DNA of 51,052 nucleotides from Phycisphaerae bacterium (GTDB lineage Bacteria; Planctomycetota; Phycisphaerae; UBA1845; Fen-1342): the NCBI GenBank assembly GCA_030612705.1, contig JAUWNI010000011.1:1-51052 (forward strand), given 5' to 3'. A program made the translations under genes and the position numbers. Positions 8,798 through 16,800 of this stretch are shown here, in pieces. The notes below the pieces were generated by a model. The model worked only from the letters and a program-made list of their open reading frames with translations, was not told the DNA's origin and ran no database searches. How positions within the stretch are numbered: position 1 is the first letter of the stretch; the number at the start of each line of letters is the position of its first letter.

Positions 8798-10273
8798 ATG
8801 CGACCTGTTGTCAGGTTCTTGGATGACGAACTGCTCGTGCGCATCATCGCGGAGGCGCGCACCATCCTCTGCAAGCTGGGCGTGGAAATACACAACGACA
8901 GCATCGTTGCGATGCTCGCGGATCACGGCGCCAAGGTCGATCCGGAAAAAAACCGAGTTTTTCTTACGGACGATATCATCGACAAGGCGCTGGCCGCCGC
9001 TCCCGGTTCGTTCCAGCTTTACGACGTACACGGCCGCCGAACGCACGACCTGTCCGGCCATAACGTTCATTTCACGCCCGGCTCGGCCGCTATCCACGTC
9101 CTCGACAACGAGACGAACACGATCCGCACGCCGACGACGGGGGACGTCGTCGAATACGTCAAGGTTGTCAGCCAACTCGATCATCTCGCGTCGCAAAGCA
9201 CGGCCATCGTCCCCGGCGACGTGCACCAAAACATCTCCGACAGCTATCGGCTTTTCCTCAGCCTGATGTATTGCGAGAAGCCGGTCGTCACCGGTACGTT
9301 CACGATCGACGCGTTCAACATCATGAAGGATCTCCAATTGGCGGTGCGCGGCTCTAGGGAGGAACTGCGGGTCAAGCCCCTGACCATCTTCTCCTGCTGT
9401 CCCACCGCGCCGCTGAAGTGGAGCGACGTTACCTCGCAGAACGTTGTCGATTGCGCGAAATACGCCATCCCGGTCGAGTATATCTCGATGCCGCTGGCCG
9501 GCTTCGTCGCCCCGGTCACGCTGGTCGGGTCGCTGATCCAGCATACCGCCGAGACTATCAGCGGCATCGTCATCAGCCAGCTCACGAATCCCGGCACGCC
9601 GGTGCTTTATGGCGGCTCGCCGGCGATCTTCGACGTACGTTACGAGACGACGCCGATGGGTGCGATCGAGACGATGATGATCGATTGCGCGTATAACGAG
9701 ATTGGCAAGCACCTCGGTCTGCCAACGCAAGCGTACATCTCGCTGAGCGACGCGAAGCAGCTCGACGCCCAGGCCGGGCTCGAATCGTCGATGGGCGCGA
9801 CGCTAGCGGCGTTGGCCGGCATCAACAACATCTCCGGCCCCGGCATGCTCGATTTCGAAAGTTGCCTGAGCCTTGAGAAACTCGTTGTGGACAACGAGAT
9901 CGCCGGCATGACGCTGCGCATGATTAAAGGCATCGAGCCGAAGGACGACTTCCCGGCCCTGCCGATATTCGAGGAGCTACTCAAGGAGCAGTACTTGTTG
10001 ATATCGAAGCATACGCGCCGGCATCTCAGGCAGGAGCACTATTTCCCCGGTCCCGTGATCGACCGGGCCAATCGGTCGAGGTGGATCGAGGAGGGCGGCG
10101 TGTCGCTGCGCGAGCGGGCCCATCGCGAGGTGACGCGACTGCTCGCTGATTATCAACCATCGGAATTGTCGGACGACGTAAAGAAGGACCTCACCCAGCG
10201 GATGGAACACGAAGCCCGACGATGGGGAATGGACCAATTACCACACCGGCAAGACGCCGGTGCCACAATGTAG
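8798..10273 (+). CDS. MttB-family (trimethylamine/quaternary amine) corrinoid methyltransferase
   Basis: A 491-residue member of the MttB superfamily. The ATG at 8798 sits 7 bases after AGGAG; an in-frame GTG at 8777 lacks such a site. Family-typical features are the N-terminal 'LLVRIIAEARTILCKLGVEIHND', the 'TGDVVEYVKVVSQLDHL' region and the barrel segment 'MPLAGFVAPVTLVGSL'. There is no in-frame amber codon, so this is a non-pyrrolysine type. Characterised non-Pyl members demethylate glycine betaine (MtgB), proline betaine (MtpB) or carnitine (MtcB), passing the methyl to a corrinoid protein. The gene heads a run encoding a reactivation-domain protein, a corrinoid protein and a homocysteine methyltransferase. 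The last residues (HRQDAGATM) and the TAG stop come from a dispersed repeat that has replaced the original 3' end. The substrate is not determinable. Confidence 0.87.
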   Translation: MRPVVRFLDDELLVRIIAEARTILCKLGVEIHNDSIVAMLADHGAKVDPEKNRVFLTDDIIDKALAAAPGSFQLYDVHGRRTHDLSGHNVHFTPGSAAIHVLDNETNTIRTPTTGDVVEYVKVVSQLDHLASQSTAIVPGDVHQNISDSYRLFLSLMYCEKPVVTGTFTIDAFNIMKDLQLAVRGSREELRVKPLTIFSCCPTAPLKWSDVTSQNVVDCAKYAIPVEYISMPLAGFVAPVTLVGSLIQHTAETISGIVISQLTNPGTPVLYGGSPAIFDVRYETTPMGAIETMMIDCAYNEIGKHLGLPTQAYISLSDAKQLDAQAGLESSMGATLAALAGINNISGPGMLDFESCLSLEKLVVDNEIAGMTLRMIKGIEPKDDFPALPIFEELLKEQYLLISKHTRRHLRQEHYFPGPVIDRANRSRWIEEGGVSLRERAHREVTRLLADYQPSELSDDVKKDLTQRMEHEARRWGMDQLPHRQDAGATM

Positions 10274-10402
10274 CGGCCGGCGCCTCGCCGGCCGAACCGC
10301 CACAGCCGGGGGCGGCTGTGCCACACAGCAGAGCCGGGGCGTCCCCGCCCCGGAAAGCAGGTGCTACACACTTCACAGCCGGGGGCGGCTGTGCTACACG
10401 GT
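10236..10402. repeat. Cluster of palindromic repeats between the methyltransferase and reactivation genes
   Basis: It contains caccggcaagacgccggtg (10243-10263 area), gcggccggcgcctcgccggc, two copies of cacagccgggggcggctgtg, and agccggggcgtccccgcc. The left part lies inside the methyltransferase gene and supplies its last codons and its TAG stop. The right end stops a few bases before the next start codon. Related phrases occur at 30.4, 38.1 and 47.7 kb. Confidence 0.75.
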
Positions 10403-10406
10403 GATT

Positions 10407-11120
10407 ATGATTGAGTTGCTTACGTTTTCGACCGACGACCTGCGGCCAAGCCGGGATCAGGTGCTCCAGAATCAGGGTATCCCGGCGGGAGTGGCCGTTC
10501 CGGCGGAGATAGACGCACTCTGCTCAAATGCGATCGATCTCATGCTCGAGATTGCCGCACCGGCCGGCGTGCTGCTCGAAATCTCCAAGCCCGATTTCGC
10601 GACGGTTTACCAGGGGCAGGGGCAGAACGAAGCGAGCACACCCGTCGGCGATATCTTTCCTCGCGCCGAGAACCTCGCACTTTTCGCCGCCACGCTCGGC
10701 CAGGGCGTCAGTCGGGAAATCAAGAACCTTTTCGAGTCCAATGATCTCGCGCTGGCCGCGATGTTCGACTCCGCCGCCTCGGCCGCCGCCGACAGGCTCG
10801 GCGAGCTCGCGGAAATCCGCTTTGCAGAGTTCCTTGACCAAAACGGACGAAATACACCAGAGACTTGCGTTTTGCGCTACAGTCCGGGCTACTGCGGCTG
10901 GCACATCAGCGGCCAGAAGAAGCTCTTCGAATTCCTGCATCCGGAGCAGATCGGCCTGACACTGAGGGACAGCTCGCTGATGGAGCCGTTGAAATCGGTC
11001 TCGGGAGTAATCATTGTCGGGCCGAAGGAGATTCACAGCTTTCCAATGTCCTATCCGTTTTGCAGCCAGTGCGAGACGCGCGGCTGCCGGGAAAGAATTC
11101 GCATGCTGTCGGCAGACTGA
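10407..11120 (+). CDS. Stand-alone MetH reactivation-domain-like protein
   Basis: A 237-residue protein resembling the C-terminal S-adenosylmethionine-binding activation domain of cobalamin-dependent methionine synthase. The diagnostic stretch is LRYSPGYCGW (156-165), followed by IGLTLRDSSLMEPLKSVSG (182-200), close to the MetH activation fold. A terminal FCSQCETRGC (Cys219, Cys222, Cys227) might bind metal or a cluster. In MetH this domain re-methylates oxidised cob(II)alamin using SAM and an electron donor; Thermotoga carries it as a separate protein, a known precedent. The ATG at 10407 was chosen because the upstream frame is repeat DNA; no Shine-Dalgarno is visible. It probably reactivates the corrinoid protein encoded 29 bases downstream. 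Confidence 0.82.
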   Translation: MIELLTFSTDDLRPSRDQVLQNQGIPAGVAVPAEIDALCSNAIDLMLEIAAPAGVLLEISKPDFATVYQGQGQNEASTPVGDIFPRAENLALFAATLGQGVSREIKNLFESNDLALAAMFDSAASAAADRLGELAEIRFAEFLDQNGRNTPETCVLRYSPGYCGWHISGQKKLFEFLHPEQIGLTLRDSSLMEPLKSVSGVIIVGPKEIHSFPMSYPFCSQCETRGCRERIRMLSAD

Positions 11121-11149
11121 ACCAGACAGCGGATGCCAGGAGAATTGAC

Positions 11150-11788
11150 TTGAGCATCTTGACGGAAATCGTGGAAAACCTGATCGTCGGCGACGATGAA
11201 AAAGTGTCGGCCCTCACCCAAAAAGCGATCGACGACGGCGTCTTGCCCAAGCAGATCCTCGATGACGGTCTGATCGCCGGCATGAACACGATCGGGCAGC
11301 AGTTCAAAAACCACGAGATTTTCCTGCCCGACGTGCTGATGGCGGCCAGGGCCATGTACGCCGGCATGGACAAGCTCAGGCCGTTGCTGCTAAAGGAGGG
11401 GATCCCCTCGCCCGGCAAGGTGGTGCTCGGCACGGTGCGGGGTGATCTGCACGACATCGGCAAAAACCTGGTCGGCATCATGCTCAAGGGGGCCGGCTTC
11501 GAGGTCATCGACCTCGGCAACGACGTCTCGCCCGAGAAGTTCATCCAGACCGCTCGCGAGCACGACGCCGCCGTCATCGGCATGTCCGCGTTGCTGACGA
11601 CCACGATGTCGGCGATGAAGGAGGTCACCTACCAGCTTAAGGAAGAGGGGCTCGCCGGGAGGATCAAGGTAATCGTCGGCGGTGCGCCGGTCTCGGCGGA
11701 GTTCGCGGTCGAGATCGGCGCCGACGCACACGGCTATGACGCCGCCAACGCCGTCGAGCGCGTTAAAAGCCTCATCAGTGAGAACTGA
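11150..11788 (+). CDS. Corrinoid (B12-binding) methyl-carrier protein, MtaC/MtbC/MttC type
   Basis: A 212-residue shuttle protein. A four-helix cap (about 1-88) precedes a Rossmann-like B12-binding domain with the DxHxxG motif GDLHDIGKNL (98-107, His101 as lower cobalt ligand), a Ser in GMSALL (near 146) and VGGAP (176-180). This is the standard two-domain layout and length of methylotrophic corrinoid proteins and of the MetH B12 module. The TTG at 11150 is preceded by AGGAG at 11138-11142 with good spacing; a longer open frame upstream overlaps the previous gene and is not used. It should accept a methyl group from the MttB-like enzyme and donate it to the homocysteine methyltransferase encoded one base downstream. 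Confidence 0.92.
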   Translation: MSILTEIVENLIVGDDEKVSALTQKAIDDGVLPKQILDDGLIAGMNTIGQQFKNHEIFLPDVLMAARAMYAGMDKLRPLLLKEGIPSPGKVVLGTVRGDLHDIGKNLVGIMLKGAGFEVIDLGNDVSPEKFIQTAREHDAAVIGMSALLTTTMSAMKEVTYQLKEEGLAGRIKVIVGGAPVSAEFAVEIGADAHGYDAANAVERVKSLISEN

Positions 11789-11789
11789 G

Positions 11790-12683
11790 ATGAAACCGCT
11801 GCTGGAACGGATCAGGATGGGTGAAACGCTGGTCGCCGACGGCGCGATGGGCACCATGCTGTTCGCGAAGGGCGTCGAGTCCGGGCAGTGCCCCGAGCTG
11901 GTCAACTTGAACAGCCCGCAACTCCTCGAGGAAATCGCCGGTCTGTATTTCGACGCCGGCGCCGACATTCTCGAAACGAACACATTCGGCGCTTCTCCCT
12001 TGAAGCTCGCGCAGTACGGCCTCGAAGACAAAATGGCCGAGATGAACCGTGCCGCCGTCCGGGCCGCGCGCAACGTGGTCGGCGAGCGTGCCTATGTGGC
12101 CGCGTGCTGTGGCCCGAGCGGCCGGATCCTGAAACCCTACGGCGACTGCGATCCCGAGGAGGTGTACGACGGTTTCGTTAAACAGATGATCTGCCTGATC
12201 GAGGCGGGTGCCGATTGCATCTGCGTCGAGACGATGATCGATCTGGCCGAGGAAGTCCTGGCGGTCAAAGCGGCCAGGTCCGTCTCGCCGACGATTCCCG
12301 TCACGGCGACCATGACGTTCGACGCCACGCCACGCGGGTTTTTCACGGTAATGGGTGTGACGATCGAGCGGGCCGCCGCCGGGTTGCGGGAAGCCGGCGC
12401 GGACGTGATCGGCTCGAACTGCGGCAACGGGATCGAGGACATGATTGAGATTGCCCGCCAATTCCGCCGGTGCGGCGATATGCCGCTGATCATCCAATCG
12501 AACGCGGGTCTGCCCGAGCTGAAGGACGGCCACCCCGTCTATGGCGAAACGCCCGAATTCATGGCCGAAAAGGCCCACGAACTGCTTGATATCGGCGTAT
12601 CAATCATCGGCGGTTGCTGCGGCACCACGCCGGAACACACGCGAGCCATTCGACAAATGGTTGATTCATCAATCTATGAGTAG
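11790..12683 (+). CDS. Homocysteine S-methyltransferase domain protein (MetH N-terminal-type)
   Basis: A 297-residue (beta/alpha)8 enzyme of the Pfam S-methyl_trans family. The start DGAMGTMLF (18-25), LETNTFGAS (61-69) and the zinc ligands Cys211 (GSNCGNG) and Cys276-Cys277 (GGCCGTT) are all present, so thiol activation of homocysteine is expected. It corresponds to only the first module of MetH; the folate-binding, B12 and reactivation modules are absent from this polypeptide, and the latter two are encoded just upstream. The ATG begins one base after the corrinoid gene stop. The likely reaction is methyl-cob(III)alamin protein plus homocysteine to methionine. A different thiol acceptor is possible. 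The TAG stop lies in the first bases of a dispersed repeat. Confidence 0.88.
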   Translation: MKPLLERIRMGETLVADGAMGTMLFAKGVESGQCPELVNLNSPQLLEEIAGLYFDAGADILETNTFGASPLKLAQYGLEDKMAEMNRAAVRAARNVVGERAYVAACCGPSGRILKPYGDCDPEEVYDGFVKQMICLIEAGADCICVETMIDLAEEVLAVKAARSVSPTIPVTATMTFDATPRGFFTVMGVTIERAAAGLREAGADVIGSNCGNGIEDMIEIARQFRRCGDMPLIIQSNAGLPELKDGHPVYGETPEFMAEKAHELLDIGVSIIGGCCGTTPEHTRAIRQMVDSSIYE

Positions 12684-12796
12684 CGTCGGCCCCCTGTGGC
12701 CGACGTCGGCCATCAGGAAACGTTCATCTATCTACGTCGGCCGCGGGGGGCCGACGCTACAACCCGAAAGCCAAGGTGTCACAGAGCATTAGCACG
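12679..12796. repeat. Palindromic repeat cluster at convergent gene ends
   Basis: Two inverted 'gtagcgtcggccccc...' type phrases (12680-12710 and 12735-12762) are followed by acaacccgaaagccaagg and cacagagcatt. The same tail recurs at 40.08-40.11 kb. The cluster supplies the stop of the homocysteine methyltransferase gene (TAG) and the stop of the convergent gene (TGA, read leftward). Confidence 0.7.
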
Positions 12797-13639
12797 CGTA
12801 TACCACAGTCCCGCCAATGTGAAGCCGAACACGACGATGCTTGCCAACGGACACAGCAGTCTGCCGATGATGTCCGGGACGGCGCCGGCTTGATCTGGTG
12901 AAGTGTTGTTCCGGTCAAGCTGTTCATCCTCGGGATTGGGCGGCGTACTTCCGGATTGCTCGGATTGCGGGTCAGCCGGCGACGAATTCGGGTTGTCCGC
13001 GTCCGGCGGCGTTTCGTCGTCACTCTGTTCGTTGTCGTCACCGTCACCGCCGCCGGCTGAGCAGTCGGGTGTTTCGGCAACGCCGCAGCCGCAGTTGCCG
13101 GGGCTGATCTTGTTCGGGTCGTTCGGACAATCGTCGTTGCAGTCGCTGACACCGTCGCCGTCGCTGTCCCTGTCGGGTCTTCCGCACCCACATGCCCCGG
13201 GCGTGCTCTTGAAGCGGTCGTTCGGGCATTCGTCGTAGCAGTCGGTCACGCCGTCACCGTCGCTGTCGGCGCCGGCGATTGCACAGCCGCACTCGTCGGG
13301 CACGATCTTGAACGGATTGTCCGGGCACATATCGTGGCAGTCGGGCACACCGTCGCCGTCGCTGTCCGTATCAGGCGTTCCGCAGCCACAGGCGCCGGGG
13401 GTGGTCTTGTCAGGATCGTTCGGGCAGCCGTCTTCACTATCGGGCACGCCGTCGCCGTCCGAGTCGGGGTTTGGTCTGCCGCATGTAGCGGCCAGCAACC
13501 CCGCCGGCCGAACCGCGCGGGCTGAAGCCCGCGGCTCTGTCTCACTAGTAAAAACCGGGTCGCCTTGCACGTGTGTACTCGATAGTGCGAGGACGGCGAT
13601 TACTCCGAGTATGCACGGTATCAGGTTGTGGCGTGACAT
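12779..13639 (-). CDS. Thrombospondin type 3 repeat protein with C-terminal membrane anchor
   Basis: A 286-residue exported protein. The ATG at 13639 follows GAGGAAGG; residues 1-25 are a signal peptide. Four repeats of the form DSDGDGVPDxxDxCPNDPxKxxPGxCGCG follow; these are Ca-binding thrombospondin type 3/OmpA-associated repeats. A low-complexity acidic, Pro/Ser-rich linker follows (about 195-250). Near the C-terminus a hydrophobic segment (LLCPLASIVVFGFTLAGLWY) is followed by Arg, which looks like a cell-surface anchor. Residues just after the signal peptide (ETEPRASARAVRPAG) are encoded by a dispersed palindrome inserted in frame. It is probably a surface structural protein; no enzymatic domain is visible. 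Confidence 0.8.
   Translation of the reverse strand: MSRHNLIPCILGVIAVLALSSTHVQGDPVFTSETEPRASARAVRPAGLLAATCGRPNPDSDGDGVPDSEDGCPNDPDKTTPGACGCGTPDTDSDGDGVPDCHDMCPDNPFKIVPDECGCAIAGADSDGDGVTDCYDECPNDRFKSTPGACGCGRPDRDSDGDGVSDCNDDCPNDPNKISPGNCGCGVAETPDCSAGGGDGDDNEQSDDETPPDADNPNSSPADPQSEQSGSTPPNPEDEQLDRNNTSPDQAGAVPDIIGRLLCPLASIVVFGFTLAGLWYTRANAL
13484..13545. repeat. Palindromic repeat inserted in a coding sequence
   Basis: cgcgggctgaagcccgcg (13517-13534) with flanking gcggcc...ccgccggccg lies inside the thrombospondin-repeat gene and is translated as EPRASARA plus neighbours. The same palindrome is in mqnA (35009-35033) and between genes at 31.83 kb. Confidence 0.8.
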
Positions 13640-13868
13640 GCCGTACCTTCCTCTCCGCACGGTCGGCGTCTACTACGTACCGGCCGCCACAAGCGGCGCG
13701 CAACTTCTCCACCTAAACGGCGTTGGAAGTGACGTGACTCACTTTATCGGAAGGCTGCCCTGTACCCCTTACTCTCGTATAGCACAAATCAGTCCGTGAA
13801 TGCAATAACTATCTGATGTTCCAGGCTGAAAACTGCGGCATTTCCGAGGGAATGCAAGGCTCCGAACG

Positions 13869-16800
13869 TTAGTTCGAATCCGCCACGAGCACGCGCGGGG
13901 CGGACGGTTGGATCTCCACCCGTACCGGCGTATCTTCGGCGCGAACCGTCGGTGGTGGAAACCGGCATGCCCCGGGGCGGACCGGGACGATTACATATTC
14001 GTGTATCTGTCGCTGGTCCGCGGTGAGCCGGGCGCTGCCGTAGGTGAGCGAATCGAGCCACAGTTCGCGTTGCGCTCCGATTTGCTGGAAGTCGCTCCAG
14101 TCCCCCGTGTGCGTGTGGCAGTTGCCGGGCAGACGTTGCTCCCACCGAACGCGTGTCAGCGGACGGGCGAGTGAGAATTCCTCCTGGACCAATACGGATC
14201 GCCCCGGCGCAATGTACTCGCCAGGCTCGATTTCGATCCGTATCCATTGCGGTTGTCGGTCGCGGGGCAGGCCCGTTTCCTCGAAGGCGTCTTCTTGCGG
14301 ACCCTCGTCCTTCTCCAACAGAAAGAGTCGGCGGCGAATTACGACGGGTTCCCGCAATGCGTCATCCGGGGCGGCATGGACGGCGTGGATGCGGTACGGA
14401 GCAGTGGCGCGGCGTTCTCCTTGCTCTGTCTCGACGATAAACGCCGCGACCGCGGAGCCGGGTTGTGCTGCTTCGACACGAGCGCGTAGTACGGCCGTGC
14501 CGGCGGGGGCGAGCGTGAGTTGGAGCGAATTTTTGTTGTCGGATTGTGCTGACTGGATGTTTTGGCCACGAGCGAGCCATTCTTCCATGTGCAATCCCGG
14601 GCCGCCGTCGAAGAATACGCGGGCCTGCACGGAAGTTAGCGTAGCATTTGTGATGGTTAGGACGGCGGTGCCGCGATCGCCGAGCGTGAGCTGCTCCGGC
14701 ACATCGGCGGCGAGTTGTAAGCCATGCCGCGTGTCCAGGTCCAGCGTTTCGTACGCGAAGGCGCCGTCCGGAGTTTGAGCCGCGATCACCAGTCGATAAA
14801 GGCCGGGCTTGGTCGGCAAGGGCACCGTGAAGGAAGTCGGCTCGTTGCCGGCGGCTTGACTGTCGATCCAGAGGGTCGGGTTTCCGAAAAAGGCCCGTGC
14901 GAGTTGGGGTGACAGCTCGCGCGTCTCGATAATCACGTCGGCATCGGTTGATGAGTCAACTGTGGCAGAGGAAACGAACTGGATGCCCCCAGGCAGCAAC
15001 ATCAGGTCCGACCGTCCCTTGCCCGGTTGCCACGGCACACCCCCGCTGTTCAAGACATCCACGAGCCTGGCTGTCAGGATTGCGTCGTGGACCGGTTTTT
15101 GTCCACGCTGACAAGTGGCGGCGAGTTCGATTGTTTCACCCGGTGCCGCATGGCTCGTGCCGGCGAGCGAAAGCGTTAAGGCGTCATCATCGGCGGGTCG
15201 AACGTCCATGACGCTGACGATTTGGATACCGCTCTGAGCGAGCGTTGCCAACACGAGGCGCGTTTCGGCCGGGAACCGGTCTGGCAGCGGTATAAATACA
15301 TCGGTCGGTCCGTCGAGCAACGGAAGTTGTCGCGCGGCGAGAGGGCCACCGGCTTCGAGCAGGAGCAGCAGCGGCTGTCGTCTCTGTCCGTCGAGCCGGA
15401 CATGAACGTGCGGTCGATTGTCACGCAGTACGAAGCGCGCCTCGCAGCGCAGCGGCGATAAGTCCGGCGGGTCGGACTCGTCGCGGGCCGCAACTTGAAT
15501 CGTGTCGCGGGTCGTCAGCGGCTTGCCGTCGATCCGCGGCAGAGATGCAACGAGTTCATGGGAGCCGGGCGCCGTCGGCCGCCAGGTTTCACTGCGCAAG
15601 CCGCTGACCGCGGGCAATAGTTGCAGGTCGGCAAGTGGCGCCCCGTCGCGCCAAACTGCGAGAGTCGGGCGCGGGCCGGCGGCCCGGCCGGTCGGGTCGA
15701 ACCAGTTTACGGAGATGTGAAACGGCTCTCCGACGCGCGGCGAATCGGTTTCTCCGCGTAGCCACAGGTGGATCGGCTCGGGGCCGATCAGCATTTCCGC
15801 GGAACCCTGACAACGTCGGCCGTCCCACCCGGCCGCTTCGGTCCAGAGCCCGATCGCCAATGGTCCGTCGGGCAGGTCGAACGCGGAAAGTGGCTGCGTG
15901 TAATCGCACTTGCCTTCAGAGTTTAGCCGGAGGTTGCGACCGAACGCTTGCGAGTAGAGCGGCGCGTGTTTTGGATCCATCGTGGGCAAGCGCATGGCTT
16001 GGATTCGAGTGCCGGCGTACACAGCGGAAGCCGGCGTCCCCCACGGATACGCCGCCTCGATTTGTCCGGCTATGGTGTCGGCAGTGGGTGGTGCCCAGGG
16101 CGGCAGGTTGCAGCTTAATCGCAACGGGGTGGCGTCGGCGCGTGCCACGCGCACGTTCAGGGCCGAGAAAACGTTCTCGAGCGTCTGCCCATCGAGTCGG
16201 GCCGCGACACGCAGGGTTTTGTTCGCCATCGTCGCCGTGATTGGCAAACGCGTGAAGAAGGTGCCGGCGTTGGAAACCGCGAGGGTCGTTGTATCGAGAG
16301 CATTATCGAGAGCGTCGAGTAAGGTTAGTTCGACGGTTTGTGTCGGCTGGCCGGCGGTGGCATCGAACGATCCGCCCAACAGTCGGCCGAAGACGTGGAT
16401 TTGCTCGCCGACGCGTGCTTCGGGCGGCCCGCCGACGAGGATCACGGCCGGCTTGCGTCGCAAATCACTGGTAATGGGTAATGTGCCATGACAAAGCGTG
16501 ATTTCGTCGTCGGCCCGTACCAGGCAGACCCAACGCTTGTCGCGCAACATGCGTGCTTCGGGCGGCAACGGGAAGACCGTCGTGCCATCGATAAACCGCG
16601 GCTTCGTGGGCACGAACGACCCGTGCATCCAGAATCGGGCTTCATATTCCGTTTGATCCGCGGCCGTTGCGTGTTGGCCGCCGCGCGTGGCCCAGATGGC
16701 GGCGTGTCGGCCGCCGATGAAGACGGCGGCTTGCAGATCACCGGCCAGCACCAGCCGTTTGGTTACCACGGCGTTGCCGGCATCGTCGGTCGCGTGGGCC

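Noticed and set aside
8798-10273. Pyrrolysine-containing MttB
   Set aside because: No in-frame TAG occurs within the domain; the only TAG is the terminal stop in repeat DNA.
12896-13100. Forward frames between the homocysteine methyltransferase gene and the thrombospondin-repeat gene
   Set aside because: They are antisense to the acidic linker and Ca-binding repeats and show only the complementary Ser/Arg-rich composition.
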